DNA of 64,000 nt from Paenibacillus_E sp052115445 (GTDB lineage Bacteria; Bacillota; Bacilli; Paenibacillales; NBRC-103111): NCBI RefSeq assembly GCF_052115445.1, contig NZ_JBFRGR010000012.1, forward strand, positions 1-64,000, written 5' to 3'. Positions 41,222 through 49,888 of this stretch are shown piece after piece. The translations under genes and the position numbers were made by a program. Positions within the stretch are counted from its first letter, which is position 1; every line of letters starts with the position of its first letter. The notes under the pieces were generated by a model. The model was given only the letters and a program-made list of their open reading frames with translations, searched no databases and was not told the DNA's origin.

Positions 41222-41779
41222 ATGCCTGAACCTATTACCTTAACTTTACCTTGGCGCGTGGTCCCGCTAACGGCATCGGATTGTCAGGAACTGTGNACGT
41301 GGAGCTATCCGGCTCCCTACGACATTTACAACTGGCCAACCTGGGCCACAATGCTCGACAACCAATCCGAATTCGCTGATCCCCCAATAAGGGATGAACA
41401 ATATCGCGGTGTGGTGGATATAAACGGTACGCTAACCGGATTCGTACAGTATTTCCCGATCGTTGGCGTTACCCGGCTAGGCCTAGGGCTTCGGCCTGAT
41501 CTATGCGGCAGCGGTGGTGCTAATGTCGGCGGAATCCGTGGCACAATCGGTGGGGGACTTGGCACGCAATTCGTTCAACTCCTTGTGGCCGAAGCCCAAC
41601 AAAGAGCCCCCGAACAAGAAATCGACCTCGAGGTACTCGTCTGGAACGAGCGAGCTATTCGTGCCTACCAGCGTGCTAGCTTCACGATCACGGATACCTA
41701 TGAGAAGTGGACGCCAACCGGAGCAGCTGACTTCCACTGCATGGTCTATACAGGTCCGACTATCCTCTTAGCGCGTTAA
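41222..41779 (+). CDS. GNAT-family N-acetyltransferase
   Basis: 185 aa, with one residue undefined by an N at 41296. Motif: VTRLGLGLRPDLCGSGG, then GGGLGTQFVQLLVAEAQQRA and ERAIRAYQRASFTITDTYEK; the glycine-rich acetyl-CoA loop is longer than usual (GANVGGIRGTIGGGLG insert). It belongs to the RimJ/RimL-like branch. Its 3' end overlaps the convergent pterin dehydratase gene by 12 bases. Confidence 0.8.
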   Translation: MPEPITLTLPWRVVPLTASDCQELXTWSYPAPYDIYNWPTWATMLDNQSEFADPPIRDEQYRGVVDINGTLTGFVQYFPIVGVTRLGLGLRPDLCGSGGANVGGIRGTIGGGLGTQFVQLLVAEAQQRAPEQEIDLEVLVWNERAIRAYQRASFTITDTYEKWTPTGAADFHCMVYTGPTILLAR

Positions 41780-42067
41780 CTCCACAAACGCCTGATCAAA
41801 CTTCGCAGCAGTCGAGAAATCAAGCTCGGTCAAACCACCGGCACTCCACGAGGTCAGGCGCAGCGTTACCATTTTATAATCAATGGCGATCATGGGATGG
41901 TGGTTAACTGCTTCCGAGATGCGAGCTACCTCGTTAACGAAGTCGATTCCCTGTAAGAAAGCCTTGAACCGATACTTCCGTACGATCCACTTGCTCTCCT
42001 CAGCTTCGAGGTTCCACGTTCCCGACGCGGACAACCGCTCATCCACAGTTACTTTCTCTAGCTTCAC
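41768..42067 (-). CDS. Pterin-4a-carbinolamine dehydratase
   Basis: 99 aa from GTG 42067, with GAGGAG 9 bases upstream. The family signature is intact: EAVNHHPMIAIDYKMVTLRL, TSWSAGGLTELD (two catalytic histidines, then Tyr, Trp and Asp). The enzyme dehydrates 4a-hydroxytetrahydrobiopterin; many bacteria without aromatic hydroxylases also keep it, perhaps for molybdopterin or pterin repair. It stands alone here. Confidence 0.92.
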   Translation of the reverse strand: MKLEKVTVDERLSASGTWNLEAEESKWIVRKYRFKAFLQGIDFVNEVARISEAVNHHPMIAIDYKMVTLRLTSWSAGGLTELDFSTAAKFDQAFVELTR

Positions 42068-42129
42068 CTTCACCAACTCCTCGATACTTCTACCGCCAGC
42101 GTATCTATTAATAAATATGGCAACCCAAA

Positions 42130-42317
42130 AATAGCCTTATGAAAACACCTTATTCGCTAGTATAGAAGAGAATTCAGGATAATAACGTTACCCCATAGCC
42201 TTATTTTGATATTAACGGCGTATGCCGCTCGTTTTGATCGAAATAGCGCTATTTGATCATGCTATTTTCTCGTAGAATCTGTATGTGGAACAAATAGCGT
42301 TATGGCAGACCCTTATT
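42130..42317. repeat. Complete 51-61-51 palindrome element (family 2)
   Basis: Four 25-nt units start at 42130, 42181, 42242 and 42293. Each begins AATAGC or AATAAC and ends CTTATT or CTATT; examples of cores are AATAGCGTTATG and AATAACGTTACC. The unit sequence is unrelated to family 1, but the spacing is almost the same. It occupies most of the gap 42068-42451; nothing else was recognised there. Confidence 0.8.
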
Positions 42318-42451
42318 TGGAATTGTATGTGACCGCACCTTTGTAAGGGGAGACAGCCGGCTCTAAAATCGACGCCTATTGCAAAGGCCCATTCTGGGTT
42401 AGCGATCGGGTCGATGCACCTACTCGTGAGGATGATCGTGTCCCCACTCCC

Positions 42452-44263
42452 TCACTCGTAATCATAGGCAACTACACCCATATCACTTTCTCCCGCATAC
42501 GTCCGAAGCAACTCCAAGAACGGCTTCCCGTAGTTACGGTATTTCACCTCACCGACCCCTTTGATGCGCAGCATCGCGACTTCCGTAGTCGGACAGCTCT
42601 CACTCATCTCACGCAGCGTACTGTCGGCGAAAATAATATAAGGCGGCACCTTCTCGCGCGCAGCCATTTCACGACGCAACAATCGCAGCTGCTCGAACAA
42701 CGTATTGTCCATTGCGGCGACAGCGCGTACGGGTTGCTTGCGCACCTTTTGATTCACGGTCAGCTTGCCCTGAAGCACTTCGGCAGCAGGCTGCATCAAA
42801 CGAACAACCGGGTATTGACCATCGGACAGCTGCAAGAAACCTTCCGAAATCAGCACATTGATCAATTCAGCGATCTCTTTTTCGGGCAAATTGCTCATAA
42901 TCCCATGAGTCGGCAAGCGATCAAATCGATAGTCCATGATCTTTTTCGCCTTGGAGCCCTTCAAAACCGAAGCGACCATCGAAATCCCGAAGCGCTCGTT
43001 CATACGGCGGATGCAGGAGAAAATCTTCTGCGCCTCGACCGTAATGTCGACGGTATCGCGATCGTCCTTGCAGGAACTGCAGTTCCCGCAGGTGTCTTTA
43101 ATATTTTGCTCATCAAAATAATGTAAAATAGCGTTCCGCAAACAGCGCGGCGAATAGCAGTAGTCGATCATCGTTTGGAGCTTCTTGTACTCGTTCGCTT
43201 TGCGCTCAGGCGAGAGCTGGTTCTGCTCGATCAGGAACTTCTGCGTCATAATATCCTGCGCACTGAACAGCAGAATACACTCGCTTGGCTCACCATCACG
43301 CCCCGCACGGCCGGCTTCCTGGTAATAAGCTTCCATATTTTTCGGCATATTGTAGTGAATCACGTAACGGACGTTGGATTTATCAATCCCCATCCCGAAA
43401 GCGTTCGTGGCGATCATCACGCGAATATCATCGTAGAGAAACGCCTCCTGCATGTAGGAGCGCTCATCATCAGACATGCCAGCATGATACTTGCCTGCGG
43501 CGAAGCCTTTTTTGCGCAACGTCTCGTACAAATCCTCAACATCCTTACGCGTCGCAGCGTAGATAATGCCGGGCTGATGCGTATGTTCCTTCACATAGTT
43601 CTGTATGTAATCCCGCTTCTTCTCTCCGCGAAGAATGGTTAGCTCCAAATTGTCACGCGAAAAGCCATTGATGAAAATCCCTGCGGCATCCAGATCCAAC
43701 AAACGCGCGATGTCCGCTGTGACCTCAGCAGTAGCCGTTGCGGTGAAAGCAGCCACAATCGGCCGATTCGGCAGCTGACGAATGAACGGAGCAATCGAGA
43801 CGTAACTCGGACGGAAATCATGTCCCCACTGCGAGACACAGTGTGCCTCATCAATCGCAACCAAAGGCAGATTCAACGCCGCCATCCTGGCACGAAACCG
43901 TTCCGACTCTAGACGCTCAGGCGCAATATAAAGCAACTTATATTTGCCCTGCATAGCCCCCTGCATGCGCTGTTCCACTTCTCTAGCTTCCAACGTACTA
44001 TTAATGAATGTGGCAGGAACTCCTAGAGCGCCAAGCGCATCCACCTGATCCTTCATCAAAGAGATAAGAGGGGAAATGACTAACGTCACTCCCTCCATCA
44101 GCAGGGCTGGCACTTGATAGCAGATCGATTTCCCGCCGCCTGTCGGCATAATTCCTAGCGTATCTTTCCCTTCGAGAAGGTTCGTAATAATATTTTTCTG
44201 GCCTTCCCGGAACTCCGGATACCCGTAAACCTGTTGTAGAACCTTTCTTGCGCCATCCAACAT
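42452..44263 (-). CDS. recQ: ATP-dependent DNA helicase RecQ
   Basis: 603 aa, full-length. Motifs: 0/I YGYPEFREGQKNIIT and MPTGGGKSICYQVP; II AIDEAHCVSQWGHDFRPSY; III AAFTATATAEV; V/VI MIATNAFGMGIDKSNVRYVI and YYQEAGRAGRDGEPS. A zinc site follows (CYSPRCLRNAILHYFD with DTCGNCSSC), then a winged helix (about 410-510) and a C-terminal HRDC domain (about 520-595). It unwinds DNA 3' to 5' in recombination repair. Start has AAAGGTG 10 bases upstream. Confidence 0.95.
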   Translation of the reverse strand: MLDGARKVLQQVYGYPEFREGQKNIITNLLEGKDTLGIMPTGGGKSICYQVPALLMEGVTLVISPLISLMKDQVDALGALGVPATFINSTLEAREVEQRMQGAMQGKYKLLYIAPERLESERFRARMAALNLPLVAIDEAHCVSQWGHDFRPSYVSIAPFIRQLPNRPIVAAFTATATAEVTADIARLLDLDAAGIFINGFSRDNLELTILRGEKKRDYIQNYVKEHTHQPGIIYAATRKDVEDLYETLRKKGFAAGKYHAGMSDDERSYMQEAFLYDDIRVMIATNAFGMGIDKSNVRYVIHYNMPKNMEAYYQEAGRAGRDGEPSECILLFSAQDIMTQKFLIEQNQLSPERKANEYKKLQTMIDYCYSPRCLRNAILHYFDEQNIKDTCGNCSSCKDDRDTVDITVEAQKIFSCIRRMNERFGISMVASVLKGSKAKKIMDYRFDRLPTHGIMSNLPEKEIAELINVLISEGFLQLSDGQYPVVRLMQPAAEVLQGKLTVNQKVRKQPVRAVAAMDNTLFEQLRLLRREMAAREKVPPYIIFADSTLREMSESCPTTEVAMLRIKGVGEVKYRNYGKPFLELLRTYAGESDMGVVAYDYE

Positions 44264-44302
44264 AGCTTCTTTACACCTTTCTATCGTACAGTTCTGCCTG
44301 TT

Positions 44303-44596
44303 TTAAACCAAATAAATGACCGAAACCAGCTTCTCGCCATCATGCACCTTGAGCACGTGATTCCCCGCATCATGCTTAACTGATCCTGCGCCAACCTGCA
44401 TCACCGGTGAACTGCCTAGTCCGTAGAATATATCATCAGCCAGCGTACGCAGGCATTCTTCTTGTTCACTTTCATCCAGCTCCTGCCAGTCTTCTGCATT
44501 CATCTCCAGCAGCTCATAGAAACCATTCACCATTTCGATCCCACGTACAAAATCAGTAACAATGTCCTTATATTCACGACCAAATTTAATACCCAC
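44303..44596 (-). CDS. Small acidic hypothetical protein
   Basis: 97 aa from GTG 44596, supported by AAGGGAG 9 bases upstream. Acidic helices (EMNAEDWQELDESEQEECLR) are followed by a beta-rich tail (HVLKVHDGEKLVSVIYLV). No family recognised. It lies upstream of recQ on the same strand with a 39-base gap, so it may be co-transcribed with recQ, and divergent from the SWIM gene. Confidence 0.65.
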   Translation of the reverse strand: MGIKFGREYKDIVTDFVRGIEMVNGFYELLEMNAEDWQELDESEQEECLRTLADDIFYGLGSSPVMQVGAGSVKHDAGNHVLKVHDGEKLVSVIYLV

Positions 44597-44790
44597 TCGC
44601 GCAGTCTCCCTTCAAGAAGCATTTCATCTAGCTTCACTTTATCATATTCTAGGTAAGAATGCAGGGTTAACCCCTTTCGGCACGGATTAAAAATATCACC
44701 TTTGGCATAAACTGTGGAAATGGGCAATTTCGGAAAAAATCTGTTACTATGGAAGAAGGAATGCGCCGCTCGGAGGGTAGGAACGATCAC

Positions 44791-46389
44791 ATGTTGAAAC
44801 TTCAAATTCCCAAAAATCGAATGAACTACCTCATCAAGCAAATCCCGCTGCACTTTGACGCCATCCGTCTGGAGCAAGGCTGGGAGTATTATCATAAAGG
44901 CCGCGTGACCGAGGTTGATCTCAAAGGGCTTAGTGTTCTAGCCACCGTCACAAGCAAACAAGTCCATAAGGTAGAAGTTCATTTAGAAAATTTCGCTGCA
45001 AGTACCTGCACTTGTTCTTTCGATGGCTTCTGTCAGCATATCGGTGCTACGTTTTTCAACCTATACGCCGCTTATGGTCGTGCAGAGCTTGTCCTACAGC
45101 AGCTAAAACAGCAAATCCATACACGGAAGAAACCAGCCCGAAGTGCTGCAGCTTCCGTTATACAAGAACGCAAAGCGGCCGCACAGGCGAACGTGCCCTT
45201 GGAAGAGAGTATGCCGAGTGATTGGCATCGTTTTTTTGAAGGCAAGTTTCACGGCTTCTCCATTTCGCATCAACATTCCATAGAAACCTTCTATGAGTCC
45301 GCCTTGGAGTCGTTGCCGCCTTATGCAGCCAATTGGCGCGATACGACGCGTGAACTCTATATGTTCCACATTGTACTGTTCATGATGCGGAAGATCGAAC
45401 AGTTTTATCAAGAAACGAAAAGCTCTTACCTAAGCTACTACCATGAAAATGGGTGCAAGATTTCCGCCAAAAACTGTGAAGATAAGCTTGTCGAATTCGT
45501 CGACCGCATAGATGTGAACCGCTCTTTCCTGGCGGAGCCTAAGATATGGTTATCCACGATGAAAATGGTTGGGGAATCCGCCCTGCAAGGCAAGGACAGT
45601 CCAGTTGATTGGCTGTTCGTGTATCGTTTCATCTGGTGGAAGCTGACGGATCAACCTAGCGCACAGGAAGAGGAAGTCGCACGTCTCGACGGTCTTCTGG
45701 CCAAGAAGGAACTGCTTCCGAAGAAAAAGGATACGTTGCTTGCGGCTAGAGCGCATTTTGATATTATGCAAGGGCATACCGAGCAAGCCTTCGAACGTCT
45801 TGGGCAATTGGCTCATCCACATGCGAAGGATTTCTTCCTCTATTTAAATAAATTCGCGAGCGATGGACAGTGGGACCACATGCTGGTCTGGCTGCGCTGG
45901 CTGTTCCCTTCGATAACGAATGCGAATCATGATGATTTCCGCACGTTCTGCCAATATTGGTTAGATACGACGAAGCATCTGGCAAACGATAGCGAATGGG
46001 TACAGGTGATGGAGTCCTTACTCCCACGTTCCTACTACTATTACACCGCGTATTTGCTCCAAACGAAAAGGTACCGTCAATGGGTGGATTTGCAGCTGGC
46101 GAATCGGATTTCACCCTTGAATTTATACGGGATGGAGCTCAAAGCAATCGAAGAGCACGACTCCGCGCTGCTCCTTCCGCTCTATCATCAAGCAGCCGAA
46201 CGGGCTGTTCTGGAGAAAAATAGAGCTTCTTACAAGACGGCAGTCCGTCTTCTTAAGAAGCTGCATAGCATTTATAAACACATCGGCCAGGATGACCGCT
46301 GGGAGCACTATATTTACCGCTTAGCGGATAAGTTCTCGCGTTTGCGTGCTTTCCAAGAAGAGCTCAAGAAAGGAAAATGGATTCGATGA
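44791..46389 (+). CDS. SWIM zinc-finger protein, partner of the SNF2 ATPase
   Basis: 532 aa from ATG 44791, with GGAGGGTAGG upstream; the frame is open 14 codons further. The SWIM finger near residues 70-82 reads STCTCSFDGFCQHIGATFF (C-x-C, then C-x-H). The rest is helical, TPR-like, with many Trp and aromatic residues. SWIM proteins bind DNA or proteins and are regularly encoded directly before RapA-like SNF2 ATPases, as here: the last codons overlap the start of the SNF2 gene. Confidence 0.88.
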   Translation: MLKLQIPKNRMNYLIKQIPLHFDAIRLEQGWEYYHKGRVTEVDLKGLSVLATVTSKQVHKVEVHLENFAASTCTCSFDGFCQHIGATFFNLYAAYGRAELVLQQLKQQIHTRKKPARSAAASVIQERKAAAQANVPLEESMPSDWHRFFEGKFHGFSISHQHSIETFYESALESLPPYAANWRDTTRELYMFHIVLFMMRKIEQFYQETKSSYLSYYHENGCKISAKNCEDKLVEFVDRIDVNRSFLAEPKIWLSTMKMVGESALQGKDSPVDWLFVYRFIWWKLTDQPSAQEEEVARLDGLLAKKELLPKKKDTLLAARAHFDIMQGHTEQAFERLGQLAHPHAKDFFLYLNKFASDGQWDHMLVWLRWLFPSITNANHDDFRTFCQYWLDTTKHLANDSEWVQVMESLLPRSYYYYTAYLLQTKRYRQWVDLQLANRISPLNLYGMELKAIEEHDSALLLPLYHQAAERAVLEKNRASYKTAVRLLKKLHSIYKHIGQDDRWEHYIYRLADKFSRLRAFQEELKKGKWIR

Positions 46390-49253
46390 TCGAAACCAGC
46401 GCGCTGACCGTTCACGTTAGTTCCTTACCTAACGGGTCATTATTTCTATGGGGTTCCCGTGAAAACGGCGGTATTTGGGATGCTCTTGATTTAAAACATA
46501 TGCTATTCGCCTGGCATCGCGCCTCCTTCTTCGGCACCTTCATGGAACCGAGTGAATGGCAGAATCGAGAAGGCATCGAACTGCTGCCGCTTGAAGCGCT
46601 CGATTACTTCAGCGAACCGCAGCCTGTTCAGCACTTACAATTGAAGTGGCATGCTTCTAGCGCTGATGTCATTGCGCTGGCTCCTGCTATTCGCGAGTCG
46701 CTTGCGACAGGCCGCTTCATGCCGGACTACGAGAAATGGAAGTCCGGCGAAATCGGCTGGAAGCTGCAGCTGCCGGAAGAGCTGCAATTGTTAGAGACGC
46801 CAGCGATATCACGCTGGATTCATGCCCTGATCCCGGAATGGGTCGATGCCGACGGGATCATGAAAGACAATTTACGCAAGCTCGAATCTGCGTATCCATT
46901 AATGCGGCGCGGCGATGTCAGCGCAGAGGTGTGGCTCGACGAGGAAGACTGGCTCGTCAGCATTGGCTGGCGTCAGGATCGGACGCCGATGCGCACGTGC
47001 CTGCAGCTCGTCGAGCCCGACCTGGCGCACGGCGCAGGCTGGCAGCTGCGCGTGCTGCTGCAGGACCGGCTGGCGCCGGAGGTGCTGCGCACCGTGACGA
47101 CCGTCGGCGAGCCGGTCGCAGGGGAGCAGCCACTGCCGGAGGCGTGGCTGCCTGAGATCGCCCGTGTCGAGCGCGACACGGCGAAGTGGGTGCGCATCCT
47201 GCCGTGGCTGGATGCGGGCGAGGGCGTCCTCCGTCAGACGGTGACGGAGGAGGAGGCTTGGCGCTTCCTCGCAGAAGGAAGCGTAAGGCTTGTTGAGGCA
47301 GGAACGAGCGTGTTCCTGCCGGCGTGGTGGGATCGCATCCGCAAGATGCGGCCGAAGCTGCGCGCGAAGATCAAGTCTTCCGTCGGTTCTGGACGGGAGA
47401 CGATGTTCGGGCTAACCCAGCTGATGCAGTTCGACTGGAAGCTGGCTGTTGGGGATTTGGAGCTGACGGAAGAGGAATTCCGTCAATTGCTCGAGGAGAA
47501 GCGCAAGCTGATCCAGATTCGCGGCAACTGGATTCAGCTCGACCCCAAATTCATGGCGCAGGTCGAGCAGATTATGAAGCAAGTGCACAAGAAGCAGGGG
47601 CTGTCGTTCCGCGATGTGCTGGAGCTGCATTTTGCCGGTGACGCAGGCGGCTTGCTGCCTGCCGAGGATGATCCAGATGCGATGCGCTACCTCGACATGG
47701 AGGTCGAGCTGAACGAACAGCTGCGCCACATGATCGAACAGCTGACGCAGACCTCGGCGATTCCGATGATTGAGCCACCGCCTAGCTTTCACGGCTCCCT
47801 TCGCCACTACCAAGTGGACGGTATCTCCTGGCTGTTGTTCTTACGTAGATTCGGCCTTGGCGGCTGCTTAGCCGATGACATGGGTCTCGGGAAAACGATC
47901 CAATGGATCACGTACTTGCTCACGGTCAAAGAGACCGAGCAGCCAGGCACACCATCGTTACTCGTTTGCCCGACCTCCGTGCTGGGCAATTGGCAGATGG
48001 AGCTGAAACGATTTGCGCCTTCGTTGCGTGTCCATCTTCACTATGGACCACAACGGTTAAAAGGTCCGGCTTTTGCAGAGAAAATCGTTGGCAAATACGA
48101 TCTTGTCTTAACGTCATACACGCTTTCCCATTTGGATGAGAGTGAGCTGGGCGCTATTGCTTGGAACTCGATCTGTTTGGACGAAGCTCAAAATATCAAG
48201 AACGCTTATACCAAGCAAGCTACGGCGATTCGCCGCTTGAATGGGTTCCATCGCATTGCCTTGACGGGAACGCCGATCGAGAATCGTCTGACCGAGCTAT
48301 GGTCGATCTTCGACTTCGCGAATCCTGGCTACCTCGGCACCGTGCGCGAGTTCACGACTCGCTATGTGAATGCCATCGAGAAGACACGCGATGAGGTGAC
48401 GATTGGCAAGGTTCAGAAGCTGATCCGCCCGTTCTTACTGCGGCGCGAGAAAAAGGATCCGGCGATCCAGCTGGATTTGCCAGAGAAGAACGAGTCCAAA
48501 ACGTTCATCTCGCTCACAGCGGAGCAAGGCTCGTTGTACGAGAATTACATCCAGGATATGTTCGATCGCCTGGATAAGCTATCAGCGATGGAGCGGCGTG
48601 GCCTCATCCTCGCTGCATTGACGAAGCTCAAGCAAGTGTGCAACCACCCGGCTTTGCTGCTCAAAGAAGGGCTTGGCGCCCCGTGGAGCGGACGCTCCAA
48701 CAAGCTGGAGCGCTTGCTCGAGATGGTGCAGGAGCTGCGCCAAGAGGGCGACAAATGCTTGATCTTCACGCAATTTGTCGAGACGGGCAACCTACTGCAG
48801 CATGTGCTTCAGCAGGAGCTCGGCGAAAAAGTGCTGTTCCTGCACGGCGGAACATCCAAGAATGGGCGCGATGAGATGATCGCGCACTTCCAAGACAATG
48901 ATGACCTGCCGGTCGACGAGCAGCGAAATGTGTTCATTCTTTCGCTGAAGGCCGGCGGCATCGGGCTCAACCTGACGGCGGCGAATCATGTGTTCCACTA
49001 CGATCGCTGGTGGAATCCTGCCGTCGAGAATCAGGCGACGGATCGCGCCTTCCGGATCGGCCAGACGCGTCACGTGCAGGTGCACAAGTTCGTGACGCTT
49101 GGCACGCTGGAGGAGCGCATCGACGAGATGATCGAGCGCAAGCTCGGCCTTAGCCAGCAGATCGTGGGCTCCGGCGAGAACTGGATCACCGAGCTGTCGA
49201 CCGACGAGCTGCGCGATTTGTTCTCGCTCCGCCGCGAGTGGGTTGAGGCGTAG
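46386..49253 (+). CDS. SNF2-family helicase/ATPase (RapA/HepA-like)
   Basis: 955 aa from ATG 46386, which overlaps the SWIM stop (ATGA); ATG 46377 is an alternative. The N-terminal half (1-465) is the SNF2-associated domain. The ATPase core has DDMGLGKTIQW near residue 495, LVCPTSVLGNW, LDEAQNIKN near 598 and LTGTPIENRL; the C-terminal lobe has FTQFVETGN, SLKAGGIGLNLTAANHVFHY and NQATDRAFRIGQ near 882. It translocates on double-stranded DNA to remodel protein-DNA complexes. Bases 46730-47300 and 48950-49250 are markedly GC-rich compared with the surroundings. Ends at a strong terminator. Confidence 0.93.
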   Translation: MIETSALTVHVSSLPNGSLFLWGSRENGGIWDALDLKHMLFAWHRASFFGTFMEPSEWQNREGIELLPLEALDYFSEPQPVQHLQLKWHASSADVIALAPAIRESLATGRFMPDYEKWKSGEIGWKLQLPEELQLLETPAISRWIHALIPEWVDADGIMKDNLRKLESAYPLMRRGDVSAEVWLDEEDWLVSIGWRQDRTPMRTCLQLVEPDLAHGAGWQLRVLLQDRLAPEVLRTVTTVGEPVAGEQPLPEAWLPEIARVERDTAKWVRILPWLDAGEGVLRQTVTEEEAWRFLAEGSVRLVEAGTSVFLPAWWDRIRKMRPKLRAKIKSSVGSGRETMFGLTQLMQFDWKLAVGDLELTEEEFRQLLEEKRKLIQIRGNWIQLDPKFMAQVEQIMKQVHKKQGLSFRDVLELHFAGDAGGLLPAEDDPDAMRYLDMEVELNEQLRHMIEQLTQTSAIPMIEPPPSFHGSLRHYQVDGISWLLFLRRFGLGGCLADDMGLGKTIQWITYLLTVKETEQPGTPSLLVCPTSVLGNWQMELKRFAPSLRVHLHYGPQRLKGPAFAEKIVGKYDLVLTSYTLSHLDESELGAIAWNSICLDEAQNIKNAYTKQATAIRRLNGFHRIALTGTPIENRLTELWSIFDFANPGYLGTVREFTTRYVNAIEKTRDEVTIGKVQKLIRPFLLRREKKDPAIQLDLPEKNESKTFISLTAEQGSLYENYIQDMFDRLDKLSAMERRGLILAALTKLKQVCNHPALLLKEGLGAPWSGRSNKLERLLEMVQELRQEGDKCLIFTQFVETGNLLQHVLQQELGEKVLFLHGGTSKNGRDEMIAHFQDNDDLPVDEQRNVFILSLKAGGIGLNLTAANHVFHYDRWWNPAVENQATDRAFRIGQTRHVQVHKFVTLGTLEERIDEMIERKLGLSQQIVGSGENWITELSTDELRDLFSLRREWVEA

Positions 49254-49258
49254 TAGCT

Positions 49259-49304
49259 AAAAGAGGTAGCCTGAGATGTAGTTCATCTTGGCTACCTCTT
49301 TTTT
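49259..49304 (+). terminator. Terminator of the SWIM-SNF2 operon
   Basis: AAAAGAGGTAGCC and GGCTACCTCTTTTTT form a perfect stem six bases after the SNF2 stop codon. Confidence 0.9.
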
Positions 49305-49335
49305 GAGTTTAGAACCATGCTCATTTCGAGTTATA

Positions 49336-49411
49336 GATAACGTTATGCTATCATCCTATACCTTGGAAAAATTTGAAATATAGCCGAATAACGTCATGGC
49401 ATAACGCTATT
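49336..49411. repeat. Half copy of the palindrome element (family 2)
   Basis: Two 25-nt units at 49336-49360 (GATAACGTTATG...) and 49387-49411 (AATAACGTCATG...), starts exactly 51 apart. The other two expected units are not recognisable; the terminator at 49259 and the hairpin at 49454 occupy their places. Confidence 0.65.
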
Positions 49412-49453
49412 TATGCGAGTAGCTTTTTGGGACACACCTTGGCCCTCATATTA

Positions 49454-49504
49454 AGCACAAAAGAGGTTATCCCATGCTTCACCTGGGATAACCTCTTTTG
49501 TGCT
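49454..49504. terminator. Perfect 21-bp hairpin, orphan terminator
   Basis: Arms 49454-49474 and 49484-49504 are perfectly complementary (AGCACAAAAGAGGTTATCCC and one more base), loop 9 bases. The arms include A and T runs, so it could stop transcription from both sides. No gene ends directly at it. Confidence 0.6.
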
Positions 49505-49650
49505 CCATGCATATCCGTTGTCCATCCTACTCTATCTCTCTAGCAACCTACTACACGATCTCAGCTACTCTCCTTACACGTCCTCCCACTACGCCCACCC
49601 TTCACTATTTCCCTTCCATCCTCCACACTACCCCATCCACCAACAAGCTA
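49505..49650. other. G-poor, C/T-rich low-complexity tract
   Basis: Only ten G occur in the 150 bases 49501-49650, against a very high C content (phrases such as TCTATCTCTC and CCCTTCCATCCTCC). It encodes no clear protein and directly precedes the palindrome element. Similar skewed tracts flank the elements at 56661 and 60955. Confidence 0.5.
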
Positions 49651-49661
49651 ATCCAAGGAGT

Positions 49662-49840
49662 TAACTGTATAAACTCCAGCTATTTTCATTCAATTCTCTT
49701 AATTAACTCATTTAACTGTAAAACCTACATCTAATCTGCCCGATTCCGATGAACCACTTACCCCAAATTAACTGGAGATTTTCCATATAAACGTTTTATT
49801 ACAGCTTAAACGATATAATTAGCTGTACCTTTTCCATCTA
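49662..49840. repeat. Complete palindrome element (family 1) with a shortened middle, 51-56-51
   Basis: Units start at 49662, 49713, 49769 and 49820, all 21 nt; three begin TAACTG, one TAGCTG. The middle spacer is 35 rather than 41 bases. It lies between the SNF2 and EAL genes, which converge here; the 635-base gap also holds two hairpins, the family 2 half element and the C-rich tract. Confidence 0.8.
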
Positions 49841-49888
49841 TTCGCGAAATGTGGAGCGGTATTTGATTATTGGTTATTTCCCCCTCCA

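Noticed and set aside
46736..47155. Long open frames on both strands inside the SNF2 gene
   Set aside because: They lie in the GC-rich patch, where stop codons are rare; translations are Arg/Ala-rich shadows of the real gene, without ribosome sites.
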